A stretch of DNA of 14,519 nt, from the NCBI GenBank assembly GCA_041477005.1, contig JBGOUJ010000129.1, positions 1 to 14,519 of the forward strand, read 5' to 3'. Position 1 is the stretch's first letter. Each line of letters starts with the position of its first letter. The position numbers were made by a program, and so were the translations under genes. Source of the DNA: JBGOUJ01 sp041477005 (GTDB lineage: Bacteria; Acidobacteriota; Terriglobia; Bryobacterales; JACQDG01). Shown here piece by piece: positions 1 through 7,302 of the stretch. Under the pieces are notes generated by a model that saw only the letters and a list, made by a program, of their open reading frames with translations, did no database searches and was not told the DNA's origin.

Positions 1-216
1 ATCGTGGGCGCCCTGAACCTCGGTGGATCGATCGAGATGATCCACAACGCGATCCGCATCGCGGAGCTCGCGATCGACAAGCAAGCGCAGACGCTGCTGA
101 TGCCCGTTTCCGCCCGCCGGCAGTTGAACGACCTGCCCGACGATCTCTGGACCCGCATCAGCATCGAGTTTTACAAAGACGCCGCGGACGCGGTGTTCAA
201 GGCGTTGGTGGAGTGA
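1..216 (+). CDS. brxL: Lon-like BREX protein BrxL, C-terminal end (5' truncated by window)
   Basis: The reading frame is open from the first base of the window and ends at TGA 214-216, so only the last 71 residues are visible. The residues GALNLGGSIEMIHNAIRIAE, followed by a LLMPVSARRQL segment and a FYKDAADAVFKAL end, match what I know of the C-terminus of BrxL, the Lon-like AAA+ protein of BREX phage-defence systems. The fold corresponds to the end of the Lon S16 domain. Where true Lon has the GG(L/V)KEK motif with the catalytic lysine, this protein has GGSIEM, which argues against housekeeping Lon. BrxL is usually the last gene of a BREX cluster, so the rest of such a cluster may lie to the left of the window; that is inference. 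A generic Lon-related protein is the alternative. Confidence 0.8.
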   Translation: MVGALNLGGSIEMIHNAIRIAELAIDKQAQTLLMPVSARRQLNDLPDDLWTRISIEFYKDAADAVFKALVE

Positions 217-329
217 CCTGGCGACAAGCATTTGGCGAAAAGGACCCGCCCCTGGAGGCCATCCACGAGGTTCTGGAAAAGCTCCGGGCCGGCGGCAACG
301 CACCGATTCACCAGCCCGGCTCAGCCTGA
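213..329 (+). CDS. possible 38-residue ORF overlapping the brxL stop
   Basis: A GTG at 213-215 overlaps the TGA of the upstream gene in the GTGA arrangement typical of translational coupling. The frame runs for 38 codons to TGA 327-329 and contains an amphipathic-looking stretch (EAIHEVLEKLRAGG). The third codon positions are mostly G or C, like the neighbouring real genes. I do not recognise a family. It could be a real small partner of the Lon-like gene, a remnant of a longer gene, or chance. Confidence 0.25.
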   Translation: MTWRQAFGEKDPPLEAIHEVLEKLRAGGNAPIHQPGSA

Positions 330-384
330 ATAACGCCCTCATTACGGCTACCGGCCGCCCCGCAACTCCTGGAATCAGCCCGAC

Positions 385-413
385 TTGCATTTCCCCCCAG
401 AAACGCTTACTAT
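385..413 (+). promoter_or_regulatory. candidate sigma70-type promoter of the rimP operon
   Basis: TTGCAT at 385-390 and TACTAT at 408-413 are separated by exactly 17 bases. The -10 matches consensus at 4 of 6 bases and the -35 at 3 of 6. It lies in a short AT-richer stretch of a GC-rich region, and transcription would start near 420, just before the leader hairpin. No better promoter is visible between the brxL stop and rimP. Confidence 0.5.
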
Positions 414-441
414 AGATCTTGGCGGTAATGTCGCAGGTCCC

Positions 442-468
442 AAGTGGGCGCAAGCCCACTTTTTTATT
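442..468 (+). terminator. attenuator-type intrinsic terminator in the rimP leader
   Basis: AAGTGGGC (442-449) and GCCCACTT (454-461) form a perfect 8-bp stem closed by a GCAA (GNRA-type) tetraloop. It is followed directly by TTTTATT. This is a textbook Rho-independent terminator, yet it sits between the candidate promoter and the rimP start at 479, so it would end transcripts before the operon. In Bacillus subtilis nusA expression is known to be autoregulated by NusA-dependent termination in its leader. The same logic here is an inference from position. Confidence 0.8.
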
Positions 469-478
469 GGGCGGATTT

Positions 479-943
479 ATGTCCACGACGGCTGTCGTTG
501 AGAAGATCGCGGAAATCGCCGAGCGTGTGGCCGCCTCCGAAGGGCTGGAGATCGTCGAAGTGGAATGGAAGGGCGGCGGCAACAGCCGGCTTTTGCGCAT
601 TTTTATCGACAAGCCGGGCGGGGTCTCCCACGCCGATTGCGAGACGATCTCGCGCCAGGTAGGGACCATTCTCGACGTGGAAGACGTGATCCTGGCACAC
701 TATACCCTGGAAGTATCTTCTCCGGGGCTGGACCGGAAGCTGCTGAAGCCGACCGACTACCAGCGGTTCGTCGGAAAGAAGGCCAAGGTCCGGCTGCGCA
801 ACCCCATCGAGGGCCGCAGCCATTTCGTGGGCCGGCTGGCGGAGTTTGAAGCGGGCCAGGCGGGCCTGGACGTGGAAGGCGGTGGGCGCGTTCGGTTTCC
901 TCTCGATGAGGTGATCGCCGCCCGGCTGGTAGTGGAGTTCTAG
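479..943 (+). CDS. rimP: ribosome maturation factor RimP
   Basis: RimP binds the 30S subunit and is needed for its maturation; it acts in the cytoplasm. The 154-residue product has the family's usual length. It contains the N-terminal GLEIVEVEWKGGG strand region, a FIDKPGGVSHADCETISRQV segment and the diagnostic LEVSSPGLDRKL motif near residue 80, followed by the small C-terminal SH3-like domain. I chose ATG 479 because GGGCGG lies 4-9 bases upstream and the protein then begins like other RimPs. The frame is also open further upstream (ATG 428, TTG 419), but those starts would place coding sequence across the terminator hairpin. nusA follows after 9 bases, the classic rimP-nusA pairing, so the two are cotranscribed and probably share attenuator control. 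Confidence 0.95.
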   Translation: MSTTAVVEKIAEIAERVAASEGLEIVEVEWKGGGNSRLLRIFIDKPGGVSHADCETISRQVGTILDVEDVILAHYTLEVSSPGLDRKLLKPTDYQRFVGKKAKVRLRNPIEGRSHFVGRLAEFEAGQAGLDVEGGGRVRFPLDEVIAARLVVEF

Positions 944-952
944 CGAGGATTC

Positions 953-2488
953 ATGGCCACGCTATACGATTCGATCGAGATGCTGAGCCGCGAAAAGGGC
1001 ATCGACACGCAGATCGTGCTCGACGCGGTGAAAGACGCCATGCTGGTGGCCGCGCGCAAGTACTACAAGACCAACGAAGACATGACCGCCGAGCTCAACG
1101 AGAAGACCGGCCAGATCGACGTGTTCGTGGTGAAGAAGGTCGTCGGCGAGGTGACCAACCCGCTCAAAGAGATGACGCTCGAGGAGGCGCAGCGCTACAA
1201 CCCCGACGCCGAGCTCGAGCAAGAGGTCCGCATCGCCAAGCCCACCGAGGTTCTGGGCCGCATCTCCGCCCAGACGGCCAAGCAGGTGATCTTCCAAAAG
1301 ATCCGTGAGGCCGAGCGGGAGACGATCTTCGGCGAGTTTTCGGGACGCGTCGGCGAGCTGGTGACCTGCGTGGTCAAGCGCGCCGAGGGTCCCGACCTGA
1401 TCGTCGATCTGGGACGCACCGAGGCCCGCCTGCCCCGCCGCGAGCAGTCGAAAGCCGAGAGCTTTGCGCCCGGCGATCGCATCCGCTGCGTGATCAGGAC
1501 CGTGGACAAGTTCAGCCGCGGCCCCGGCGTGGTCGTCTCCCGTGGCGCGCCGGAGCTGGTGATGCGTCTTTTCGAGCAGGAAGTGCCGGAGATTTACGAC
1601 GGCACGGTCACGATCAAGGCCTGCGCGCGCGAGCCCGGCGAGCGAACCAAGATCGCCGTGCAATCCCGCGATCGCGACGTGGATAGCGTGGGCGCCTGCG
1701 TGGGCATGAAGGGCATGCGCGTGCAGTCGATCATCCGCGAGCTGCGCGGGGAGAAGATCGACATCATTCAGTTTTCCGAAGACCCGGTCGATCTCGCGAC
1801 CAACTCCTTGAGCCCGGCCAAGATCAGCCGCGTGACCATCCTCGACCCGATGGACAAGCACCTCGAGGTCGTCGTCGACGACACCCAGCTCTCGCTCGCC
1901 ATCGGCAAGAAAGGCCAGAACGTGCGCCTGGCGGCGAAGCTGATGGGCTGGCGCATCGACATCAAGAGCGAGGAAGAAAAGCGGCAAGAGGTCGAGACGG
2001 CCATGGAGGCGCTGGTGCAATCCGGCACGCCCATCTCGGTGTTGCTCGATCACGGCCTCAGCGAGAAGCTGATCGAAAAACTGGCCGACTCCGGCGCCAA
2101 CACCGTGGAGCGGTTGAGCGACATGACGCCGGAGCAGTTGGAAGAAATCCAGGGCATCGGCCCCAAACTGGTGGAAAAAATCCAACTGTCGGTACAGGGC
2201 TATTACGCCCAATTCGACGAGGAGCAGGGGCAGCCAGCCGCCGCCGAAGCGGCTGCCGGCGGTGAGGGAGCTGCTGGCGGCGAGGGAGCTGCCACCGGCG
2301 AGGGAGGTGCGCCTGCAAGCGAAGCGGCGGCCGCCGCCGAAGACGCGTCCGCCGCGGCGGTCGAGCAAGCCCGCATCAAGGGCGAGGAGAAGGCCGAATC
2401 TGATAAGATAAGCCTTCCAGGCCAGCCAGTGCCGGAGAGTGTTTCGGCCGAGGGGGCGGGAGGTACGGAAGGGCCGGAGGAGCAATAG
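953..2488 (+). CDS. nusA: transcription termination/antitermination protein NusA
   Basis: NusA binds RNA polymerase and nascent RNA to modulate pausing, termination and antitermination. The 511-residue protein shows an N-terminal RNA-polymerase-binding domain (about 1-125) and an S1 domain (about 130-200, with LIVDLGRTEARLPRREQ). KH1 has its GMKG loop near residues 251-254, and KH2 has GKKG at 318-321. A C-terminal helix-hairpin-helix domain includes IQGIGPKLVEKI from 399. After about residue 420 there is a roughly 90-residue Ala/Gly/Glu tail with no folded-domain look, coded partly by three 18-bp tandem repeats. The start follows a GCGAGGATTC Shine-Dalgarno region. It is the second gene of the rimP operon, and 77 bases separate it from infB, with no ylxR or L7Ae-like gene between them. 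Confidence 0.97.
   Translation: MATLYDSIEMLSREKGIDTQIVLDAVKDAMLVAARKYYKTNEDMTAELNEKTGQIDVFVVKKVVGEVTNPLKEMTLEEAQRYNPDAELEQEVRIAKPTEVLGRISAQTAKQVIFQKIREAERETIFGEFSGRVGELVTCVVKRAEGPDLIVDLGRTEARLPRREQSKAESFAPGDRIRCVIRTVDKFSRGPGVVVSRGAPELVMRLFEQEVPEIYDGTVTIKACAREPGERTKIAVQSRDRDVDSVGACVGMKGMRVQSIIRELRGEKIDIIQFSEDPVDLATNSLSPAKISRVTILDPMDKHLEVVVDDTQLSLAIGKKGQNVRLAAKLMGWRIDIKSEEEKRQEVETAMEALVQSGTPISVLLDHGLSEKLIEKLADSGANTVERLSDMTPEQLEEIQGIGPKLVEKIQLSVQGYYAQFDEEQGQPAAAEAAAGGEGAAGGEGAATGEGGAPASEAAAAAEDASAAAVEQARIKGEEKAESDKISLPGQPVPESVSAEGAGGTEGPEEQ
2252..2305 (+). repeat. three 18-bp tandem repeats in the nusA tail
   Basis: Three consecutive 18-bp units start at 2252, 2270 and 2288. The first is gctgccggcggtgaggga and the others differ at a few bases. 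They encode A-A-(G/T)-G-E-G units in the low-complexity acidic tail of NusA. Being a multiple of three, gain or loss of a unit would keep the frame. Confidence 0.85.
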
Positions 2489-2565
2489 GCCCGGACTATA
2501 GGCAGCATCCGAGGGTAAGACTAATGATGACTTAACCACGGCCACGAGGTCTTAGCATTTTTGTT

Positions 2566-5448
2566 ATGCAAAAAATTCGAATCAATGAGCTGGCGAGGGA
2601 ACTGGAAGTCAAAGCTAATCTGATCGTGGAACTCCTGCCCACACTGGGAGTCACCGATAAGAAGACGCACTCCAGTTCTTTGGACGACGATGTTGCAGAG
2701 CAGATACGAAGACACTTCCAGAACGGCGGAGGCGGCTCAGCGCCCGGCGCTCAGCCCGAAGCCGCGCCAGTTTGGGCCGCCAGCCACCCGCCGATCGAGG
2801 TAGCGCCGGCCGCTTTGGCCGAGGAACCCGCCAAACCTTCTGTCGCAACTGTTCTCCACCCCCCAGCACACCCCTTGAAGCCGCCGCTGCGCACCGCCGG
2901 ACCGGCACTGACGCCGCCGCTGTTGCGCACCCCGGTGGCGCCGCCTCCCCCTCCGGTCGCTCCACATCCAGTGGCAGAGCCGGTCATACCCGTGGAAACG
3001 GCCGCCAGCGCCGTATATCCGCCGACGCCGCCCCCGGTGAAACCGATCCCGGCTGCCCCGCCTGCGGGACAGGCGGCAACCGGCCCCCGCGCACCGCTGC
3101 CGAGCGGGACGCCCACCATTCATCCATTGCCCCATCGACCGGGGGTTATGCCCCCAACCCGGCCGGGTGTTCGGCCGCCTCTGGTGGGGGCTGCCGCCGG
3201 CGGCGCTTTAGGACCGGGACAACACCCCTCGCGACCGCTGGCCGGCCAGCCTCCGGTGCGGCCTGTTGTGCCGCCGCGGCCCGATCTGGCGCCCAAGCTG
3301 CGCCAGGCAGCCACCCCGGGGATGCCGGCCCGCAAGCCCCTGCCGCCGCCCACCCCCGGCCAGCCCATTTTCCAGCGGCCCAGCCGTCCCGGCCAGCCTC
3401 TATCGCCAGGAGCGCCGCGCCCCGGGATGCCGGCGGTGCGCAGCGCAGCCGCCTTTGGGGCGCGCCCGGTGAGCCGTCCCATGCATCCGACCTCCCGCAT
3501 GCCTCGGACCGGGCCGGGCGGCGTGGGGCCTCCTCCGCCGGGCGCGCCAGCCGGCCCGGAACAGCGCCGCCCGCATCGGCCCGGAAGCTACCAGCGGACG
3601 GCTCGCGACCGCGAGCAAGACCAGGAATCCAAGATCCTCCATCGCCGCTCTCAGCCGCGCGTCCAGGCGCCCGAAGAGCCGCCGCCGATCACGCGCGAGA
3701 TCACCACCAGCGAGGGCATGACGGTCAAGGAGCTCTCGGAGAAGCTCGGCGTCAAAGCCAATGTGGTGATCAAGAAGCTGGTCGACAAAGGCATTTTCGC
3801 CACCATCAACCAGACCCTCGACTCGAAGACCAGCACCGATCTCGCCGCCCAATTCGGCGCCTCAACCTCCACCGTCACTTTCGAGGAAGAGGCCATGCAG
3901 GACGTGGAGCTGGCTGAAGATGCCAAGGACCTGCAGACCCGCGCCCCCGTGGTCACCATCATGGGTCACGTCGACCATGGCAAGACCTCTCTGCTCGACG
4001 CCATTCGCCAGACCGACGTGGCCGCCCACGAAGCCGGCGGCATCACCCAGGCGATCGGCGCCTATCAGGTCGTGCACAAGGGCCGCAGGATCGTTTTCAT
4101 CGATACGCCCGGCCACGAAGCCTTCACGCGCATGCGCTCCCGCGGCGCCAAAATCACTGACCTGGTGATCCTGGTCGTGGCCGCCGATGACGGCGTGATG
4201 CCCCAGACCTTGGAAGCCATCGACCACGCCCGCGCCGCCAAGGTGCCGATCCTGGTGGCCATCAACAAAATCGATAAGCCCGACGCCCTACCGGAGCGGG
4301 TGAAGCAGCAACTGGCCGATCGCGGCCTGTTGGCCGAGGATTGGGGCGGCGAGACGGTGATGGTCCCGGTCTCGGCCAAGTCGAAGACCAATCTCGACCT
4401 GCTGCTCGAAATGGTCCTGCTAATCGCCGACCTGGGGGAGTTGAAAGCCAATCCCAACCGGCCGGCCATGGGTACGGTGATCGAGGCGAAGCTCGACCGC
4501 GGCCAGGGGCCCGTGGCCACGGTTCTGGTGCAGAACGGCACCCTGCACATCAGCGAGTTTTTCATCGTCGGAGCTGTTTTCGGCAAGGTCCGCGCCCTGT
4601 TCGACGATCGCGGTCAAATCGTCCGCGAGGCGCCGCCTTCGACGCCGGTGGTTGTTTTGGGCCTGGAGGACTTGCCCGCGCCGGGCGATTCCTTCCAGGT
4701 CGTCACCGACACGGCCAAGGCCAAGCAGATCGTCACCTATCGCGAGTCGAAGAACCGCGAGCAGACCATGGCCAAGAGCTCGCGCATGACGCTCGAAAGC
4801 CTCCACGAGCAGATGCGCACGGGCGACGTCAAAGAGCTGGCCATCATTTTGAAATGCGACGTGACCGGCTCGCTCGAAGTCCTGGCCGATACGTTGAAGA
4901 AGCTTTCGACCGAGAAGGTCAAGATCAACATTATCCATAGCGGCGTGGGCGCCATCTCCGAATCCGATGTGCTGCTGGCCACGGCTGCCAACGCCATCAT
5001 CGTCGGCTTCAGCGTCCGGCCCGAGCGCAACGCCGCCGTGCTGGCCGAAAAGGAAAAGGTCGATGTCCGTCTGCATACGGTCATTTATGACGTCACTGAC
5101 GAGATCAAGAAGGCCATGGTCGGCCTGCTCGAGCCGGTGATCACGGAGAGCTTCCTGGGCAAGGCCGAGGTGCGGGATACTTTCCGCATTCCGAAGGTCG
5201 GGGTGGTGGCCGGCTGCTTCGTACAGGACGGGAGACTCACCCGCGACGCCGCGGTCCGCCTGCTGCGCGACAATGTGGTCGTTTACACCGGCAAGGTGAA
5301 CTCTTTGCGACGGTTCAAAGAAGACGTGAGCGAGGTCAAGAACGGCTTCGAGTGCGGCGTGACGCTTTCCAACTACTCCGACCTCAAGCAGGGCGACGTG
5401 ATCGAGGCGTTCGTCACCCAGAAGATCAGCGGCGCGGCGCTCCTCTAG
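2566..5448 (+). CDS. infB: translation initiation factor IF-2
   Basis: IF-2 is the GTPase that delivers initiator tRNA to the 30S P site and promotes subunit joining. The 960-residue protein has an IF2_N domain at 1-50 (RINELARELEVK) and a Pro/Ala-rich disordered linker of about 300 residues (58-365). A second IF2_N domain at about 383-433 contains MTVKELSEKLGVKANVV. The G domain has G1 GHVDHGKT 467-474, G3 DTPGHE 513-518, G4 NKID 567-570 and G5 SAKS 603-606, followed by the beta-barrel and C-terminal domains. Every GTPase motif is intact. The ATG at 2566 gives the family's normal N-terminus but has no good Shine-Dalgarno: GAGG at 2546-2549 is 16 bases away, and the start lies in a T-rich, probably unstructured leader. 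It follows nusA in the same operon. Confidence 0.97.
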   Translation: MQKIRINELARELEVKANLIVELLPTLGVTDKKTHSSSLDDDVAEQIRRHFQNGGGGSAPGAQPEAAPVWAASHPPIEVAPAALAEEPAKPSVATVLHPPAHPLKPPLRTAGPALTPPLLRTPVAPPPPPVAPHPVAEPVIPVETAASAVYPPTPPPVKPIPAAPPAGQAATGPRAPLPSGTPTIHPLPHRPGVMPPTRPGVRPPLVGAAAGGALGPGQHPSRPLAGQPPVRPVVPPRPDLAPKLRQAATPGMPARKPLPPPTPGQPIFQRPSRPGQPLSPGAPRPGMPAVRSAAAFGARPVSRPMHPTSRMPRTGPGGVGPPPPGAPAGPEQRRPHRPGSYQRTARDREQDQESKILHRRSQPRVQAPEEPPPITREITTSEGMTVKELSEKLGVKANVVIKKLVDKGIFATINQTLDSKTSTDLAAQFGASTSTVTFEEEAMQDVELAEDAKDLQTRAPVVTIMGHVDHGKTSLLDAIRQTDVAAHEAGGITQAIGAYQVVHKGRRIVFIDTPGHEAFTRMRSRGAKITDLVILVVAADDGVMPQTLEAIDHARAAKVPILVAINKIDKPDALPERVKQQLADRGLLAEDWGGETVMVPVSAKSKTNLDLLLEMVLLIADLGELKANPNRPAMGTVIEAKLDRGQGPVATVLVQNGTLHISEFFIVGAVFGKVRALFDDRGQIVREAPPSTPVVVLGLEDLPAPGDSFQVVTDTAKAKQIVTYRESKNREQTMAKSSRMTLESLHEQMRTGDVKELAIILKCDVTGSLEVLADTLKKLSTEKVKINIIHSGVGAISESDVLLATAANAIIVGFSVRPERNAAVLAEKEKVDVRLHTVIYDVTDEIKKAMVGLLEPVITESFLGKAEVRDTFRIPKVGVVAGCFVQDGRLTRDAAVRLLRDNVVVYTGKVNSLRRFKEDVSEVKNGFECGVTLSNYSDLKQGDVIEAFVTQKISGAALL

Positions 5449-5460
5449 GGCCGCCGCGCC
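5431..5460 (+). other. GC-only hairpin spanning the infB stop codon
   Basis: GGCGCGGCG (5431-5439) and CGCCGCGCC (5452-5460) form a perfect 9-bp stem. The 12-base loop contains the TAG stop of infB (5446-5448). No T-run follows, so it is not a normal intrinsic terminator. It could protect or process the mRNA, or tune expression between infB and ylxP. It may also be chance in a GC-rich region. Confidence 0.4.
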
Positions 5461-5545
5461 GCCGCTGCTCCAGCACGAGCCTTGCGGCCCACGGGCGGCT
5501 GGGCCGGGATTGTTGGAACGCTGCCAGAGGCGCCCGGGTACAGAA

Positions 5546-5842
5546 GTGTCAGGGACGCAGCCCACCATCGGCGTGCTGACGCTCGATCTCCACATTGAGC
5601 ATTCGCACTCTCTCAAGGACAAGCGCCAGGTGATCCGCAGCCTGAAGGACCGGCTGCGCTCGAAATTCAACGTGGCGACGGCCGAGATCGACCATCAGGA
5701 TAGCTGGCAGCGGGCCGTGGTCGGCGTGGTGACCCTCTCGGGCGACCGCCTGCGCGCCGAGCAGACCCTGCAACTGGCTGAGCGGGAAGCCGCCAACATT
5801 CTCGGCGCCAACCTGGTAGGAACCCAAACCGAGTACTTGTAA
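5546..5842 (+). CDS. ylxP: DUF503 / YlxP family small protein
   Basis: The product is about 98 residues, close to the 90-95 usual for the DUF503 (YlxP) family. It contains the family hallmarks SLKDKRQVIRSLKDRLRSKF and NVATAEIDHQDSWQRAVVGV. The role is not firmly established; the gene is conserved between infB and rbfA in many bacteria and is thought to act in ribosome biogenesis or RNA binding. I chose GTG 5546, since the frame extends upstream to a TTG at 5510 but the extra residues are unlike the family. The Shine-Dalgarno is weak. Its TAA overlaps the ATG of the next gene (TAATG at 5840-5844), indicating translational coupling with rbfA. Confidence 0.88.
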   Translation: MSGTQPTIGVLTLDLHIEHSHSLKDKRQVIRSLKDRLRSKFNVATAEIDHQDSWQRAVVGVVTLSGDRLRAEQTLQLAEREAANILGANLVGTQTEYL

Positions 5843-7293
5843 TGCACGGCACGCGCATCAATCGGATGTCGGAGCAGATTCGCGCCGAGCTCGCCGAGCT
5901 GATCGAGAACGAGGTGGCCGATCCGCGCGTGGGAGCGGTCGCGGTCACCGGCGTACGCCTTTCCCACGACGGCAAGACGGCGCTGGTGCAGGTGAGCCCG
6001 CTCGACCCGCGGGCCGTGGACCGCGAATGCCTCCAGGGCCTGGAGAGCGCCCGCGCCTTTCTGCGCCGCGAGCTCGCCGCACGGCTCCAGATGCGCTACA
6101 CGCCGGACCTGAAATTCGCGATCGACCACGGCCCGCAGAACGCCGCCCGCGTGGAATCCCTACTGGACCGCATCAAGAGGCGCACGCCCCTGGCCGTGGT
6201 GTTGCTCTTCTGCCTGGCTCGCCCCGAAGGCGCAGGCCTTCCAACCTGCCAAGCCGGCCAGTCGAAAACGCCTGCGGCGCCGAAAGCCGCTGCGGCGGCC
6301 GCCCCCGCGACGTCCAAGGCGCCTCCGGCATCCCCAGCGCCTGCCGCATCCGCAGCACCTGCGGGATCGGCAGCGCCCGCGGCTCCCAAAATGCTCCGCT
6401 ACGAGACCTCGATCGCGGCGATGGGAAGCCTCTACACCATTGCCGCCTACGGCGAGGATCGCGCTCAGCTCTCATCCGGCGTGGAAGCGGCATTGCAGGA
6501 AGCCCGCCGCATCGACGATCTGCTGAGCAACTACAAGCGCCAAAGCGAGCTAAGCGAGGTCAACCGCGACGCCGCCCGCAAGCCGGTGAAAGTTTCCACC
6601 GAGCTATTCGACCTGCTGGAGAAATGCCAGCAATACAGCCGCCTCAGCGACGGAGCTTTCGATTGGACCGTTGGCCCGCTCATGCGCGTGTGGGGATTCC
6701 ATAGAGACTCCGGCCGCCTGCCGGGCCGCGAAGAGATCCAGCAGGCGATGAAAAGCGTCGGCTATCAGCACATCCACCTCGACCGCCAGGAGCGCACGGT
6801 CAGTTTCGACACGTCAGGCGTGGATCTCGACCCGGGCGGAGTCGGCAAAGGGTACGCGGTGGACCGCATGGCCGACGTGTTGCGCGACGCCGGCATCCAC
6901 TCCGCCCTGATCAGCGCCGCCGGCAGCAGCATCTACGCCATTGGCGCCCCGCCCGGCGAAAAGGGATGGTACGTCCGCATCCGCGATCCCAAGTCCGAGC
7001 AAGTCACCGCCGGCGAGGTGTATCTGAAGGACGAGTCTCTCTCCACCTCCGGCAGCTACGAGAAATTCTTCGAGGCCGACGGCAAAATCTACAGCCACAT
7101 CATGGACCCCCGCACCGGCTACCCCGCCCAGGGCATGCTGTCGGTCTCGGTCGTCACTCCCAAAACTCTCGACAGCGAAGTCTGGGCCAAGCCCTTCTTC
7201 GTCAACGGCGCCGAGTGGGCCAGAAAGCACCTACCCCAAGGCTTCCGTGTTCTGCTGTGCGAGGAAGGCAAGCCCTGCTACTGGGTCCCCTGA
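5842..7293 (+). CDS. rbfA/apbE: RbfA ribosome-binding factor continuous with ApbE-type FMN transferase
   Basis: One 483-residue frame holds two unrelated proteins. Residues 1-113 are a full-length RbfA, a cold-shock 30S maturation factor, with TRINRMSEQIRAELAELIEN at the start and YTPDLKFAID plus RVESLLDRI at the end. Residues 115-126 (TPLAVVLLFCLA) are hydrophobic after IKRR and look like a signal peptide. Residues 131-185 are an Ala/Pro linker. Residues 194-483 are FAD:protein FMN transferase (ApbE), which attaches FMN to exported proteins. They contain MGSLYTI, SDGAFDWTVGPLMRVWGF, DLDPGGVGKGY (328-338), TSGSYEKF (402 onward) and YSHIMDPRTGYP (H419, D422). The usual GG(N/D)I loop reads AAGSSI. 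RbfA is cytoplasmic and ApbE is normally exported, so the fusion is puzzling. An internal start or a lost stop codon is possible. Confidence 0.85.
   Translation: MHGTRINRMSEQIRAELAELIENEVADPRVGAVAVTGVRLSHDGKTALVQVSPLDPRAVDRECLQGLESARAFLRRELAARLQMRYTPDLKFAIDHGPQNAARVESLLDRIKRRTPLAVVLLFCLARPEGAGLPTCQAGQSKTPAAPKAAAAAAPATSKAPPASPAPAASAAPAGSAAPAAPKMLRYETSIAAMGSLYTIAAYGEDRAQLSSGVEAALQEARRIDDLLSNYKRQSELSEVNRDAARKPVKVSTELFDLLEKCQQYSRLSDGAFDWTVGPLMRVWGFHRDSGRLPGREEIQQAMKSVGYQHIHLDRQERTVSFDTSGVDLDPGGVGKGYAVDRMADVLRDAGIHSALISAAGSSIYAIGAPPGEKGWYVRIRDPKSEQVTAGEVYLKDESLSTSGSYEKFFEADGKIYSHIMDPRTGYPAQGMLSVSVVTPKTLDSEVWAKPFFVNGAEWARKHLPQGFRVLLCEEGKPCYWVP
6151..7293 (+). other. apbE: possible internal start: secreted ApbE from GTG 6151
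   Basis: GTG at 6151, residue 104 of the long frame, would begin VESLLDRIKRRTPLAVVLLF. This has a charged n-region and a hydrophobic core like a bacterial signal peptide, ahead of the Ala/Pro linker and ApbE domain. The cysteine in LLFC is a poor lipobox because F precedes it. No Shine-Dalgarno is visible upstream. If used, the RbfA C-terminal helix would double as the ApbE signal n-region. Confidence 0.3.
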
Positions 7294-7302
7294 TCTACTC
7301 GA

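Noticed and set aside
419..478. Upstream starts (TTG 419, ATG 428) for rimP
   Set aside because: They would translate through the attenuator hairpin and add residues not seen in RimP. ATG 479 has a ribosome site and a family-like N-terminus.
962..2545. 527-codon open frame on the minus strand across nusA
   Set aside because: It is antisense to a complete NusA. The product is His/Leu/Arg/Asp-rich low-complexity of the kind produced by reading high-GC codons backwards, and it has no family or ribosome site.
2772..3917. 381-codon plus-strand frame inside the infB linker
   Set aside because: It overlaps IF2 in another frame, and its Ala/Arg/Gly-rich product reflects the GC-rich Pro/Ala coding DNA. 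There is no ribosome site.
5510..5545. Upstream TTG start for ylxP
   Set aside because: It adds 12 residues unlike the family, and GTG 5546 gives the normal DUF503 N-terminus.
4420..5670. 416-codon minus-strand frame across the infB end
   Set aside because: It lies opposite intact IF2 domains and ylxP, with the same antisense composition bias and no recognisable motifs.
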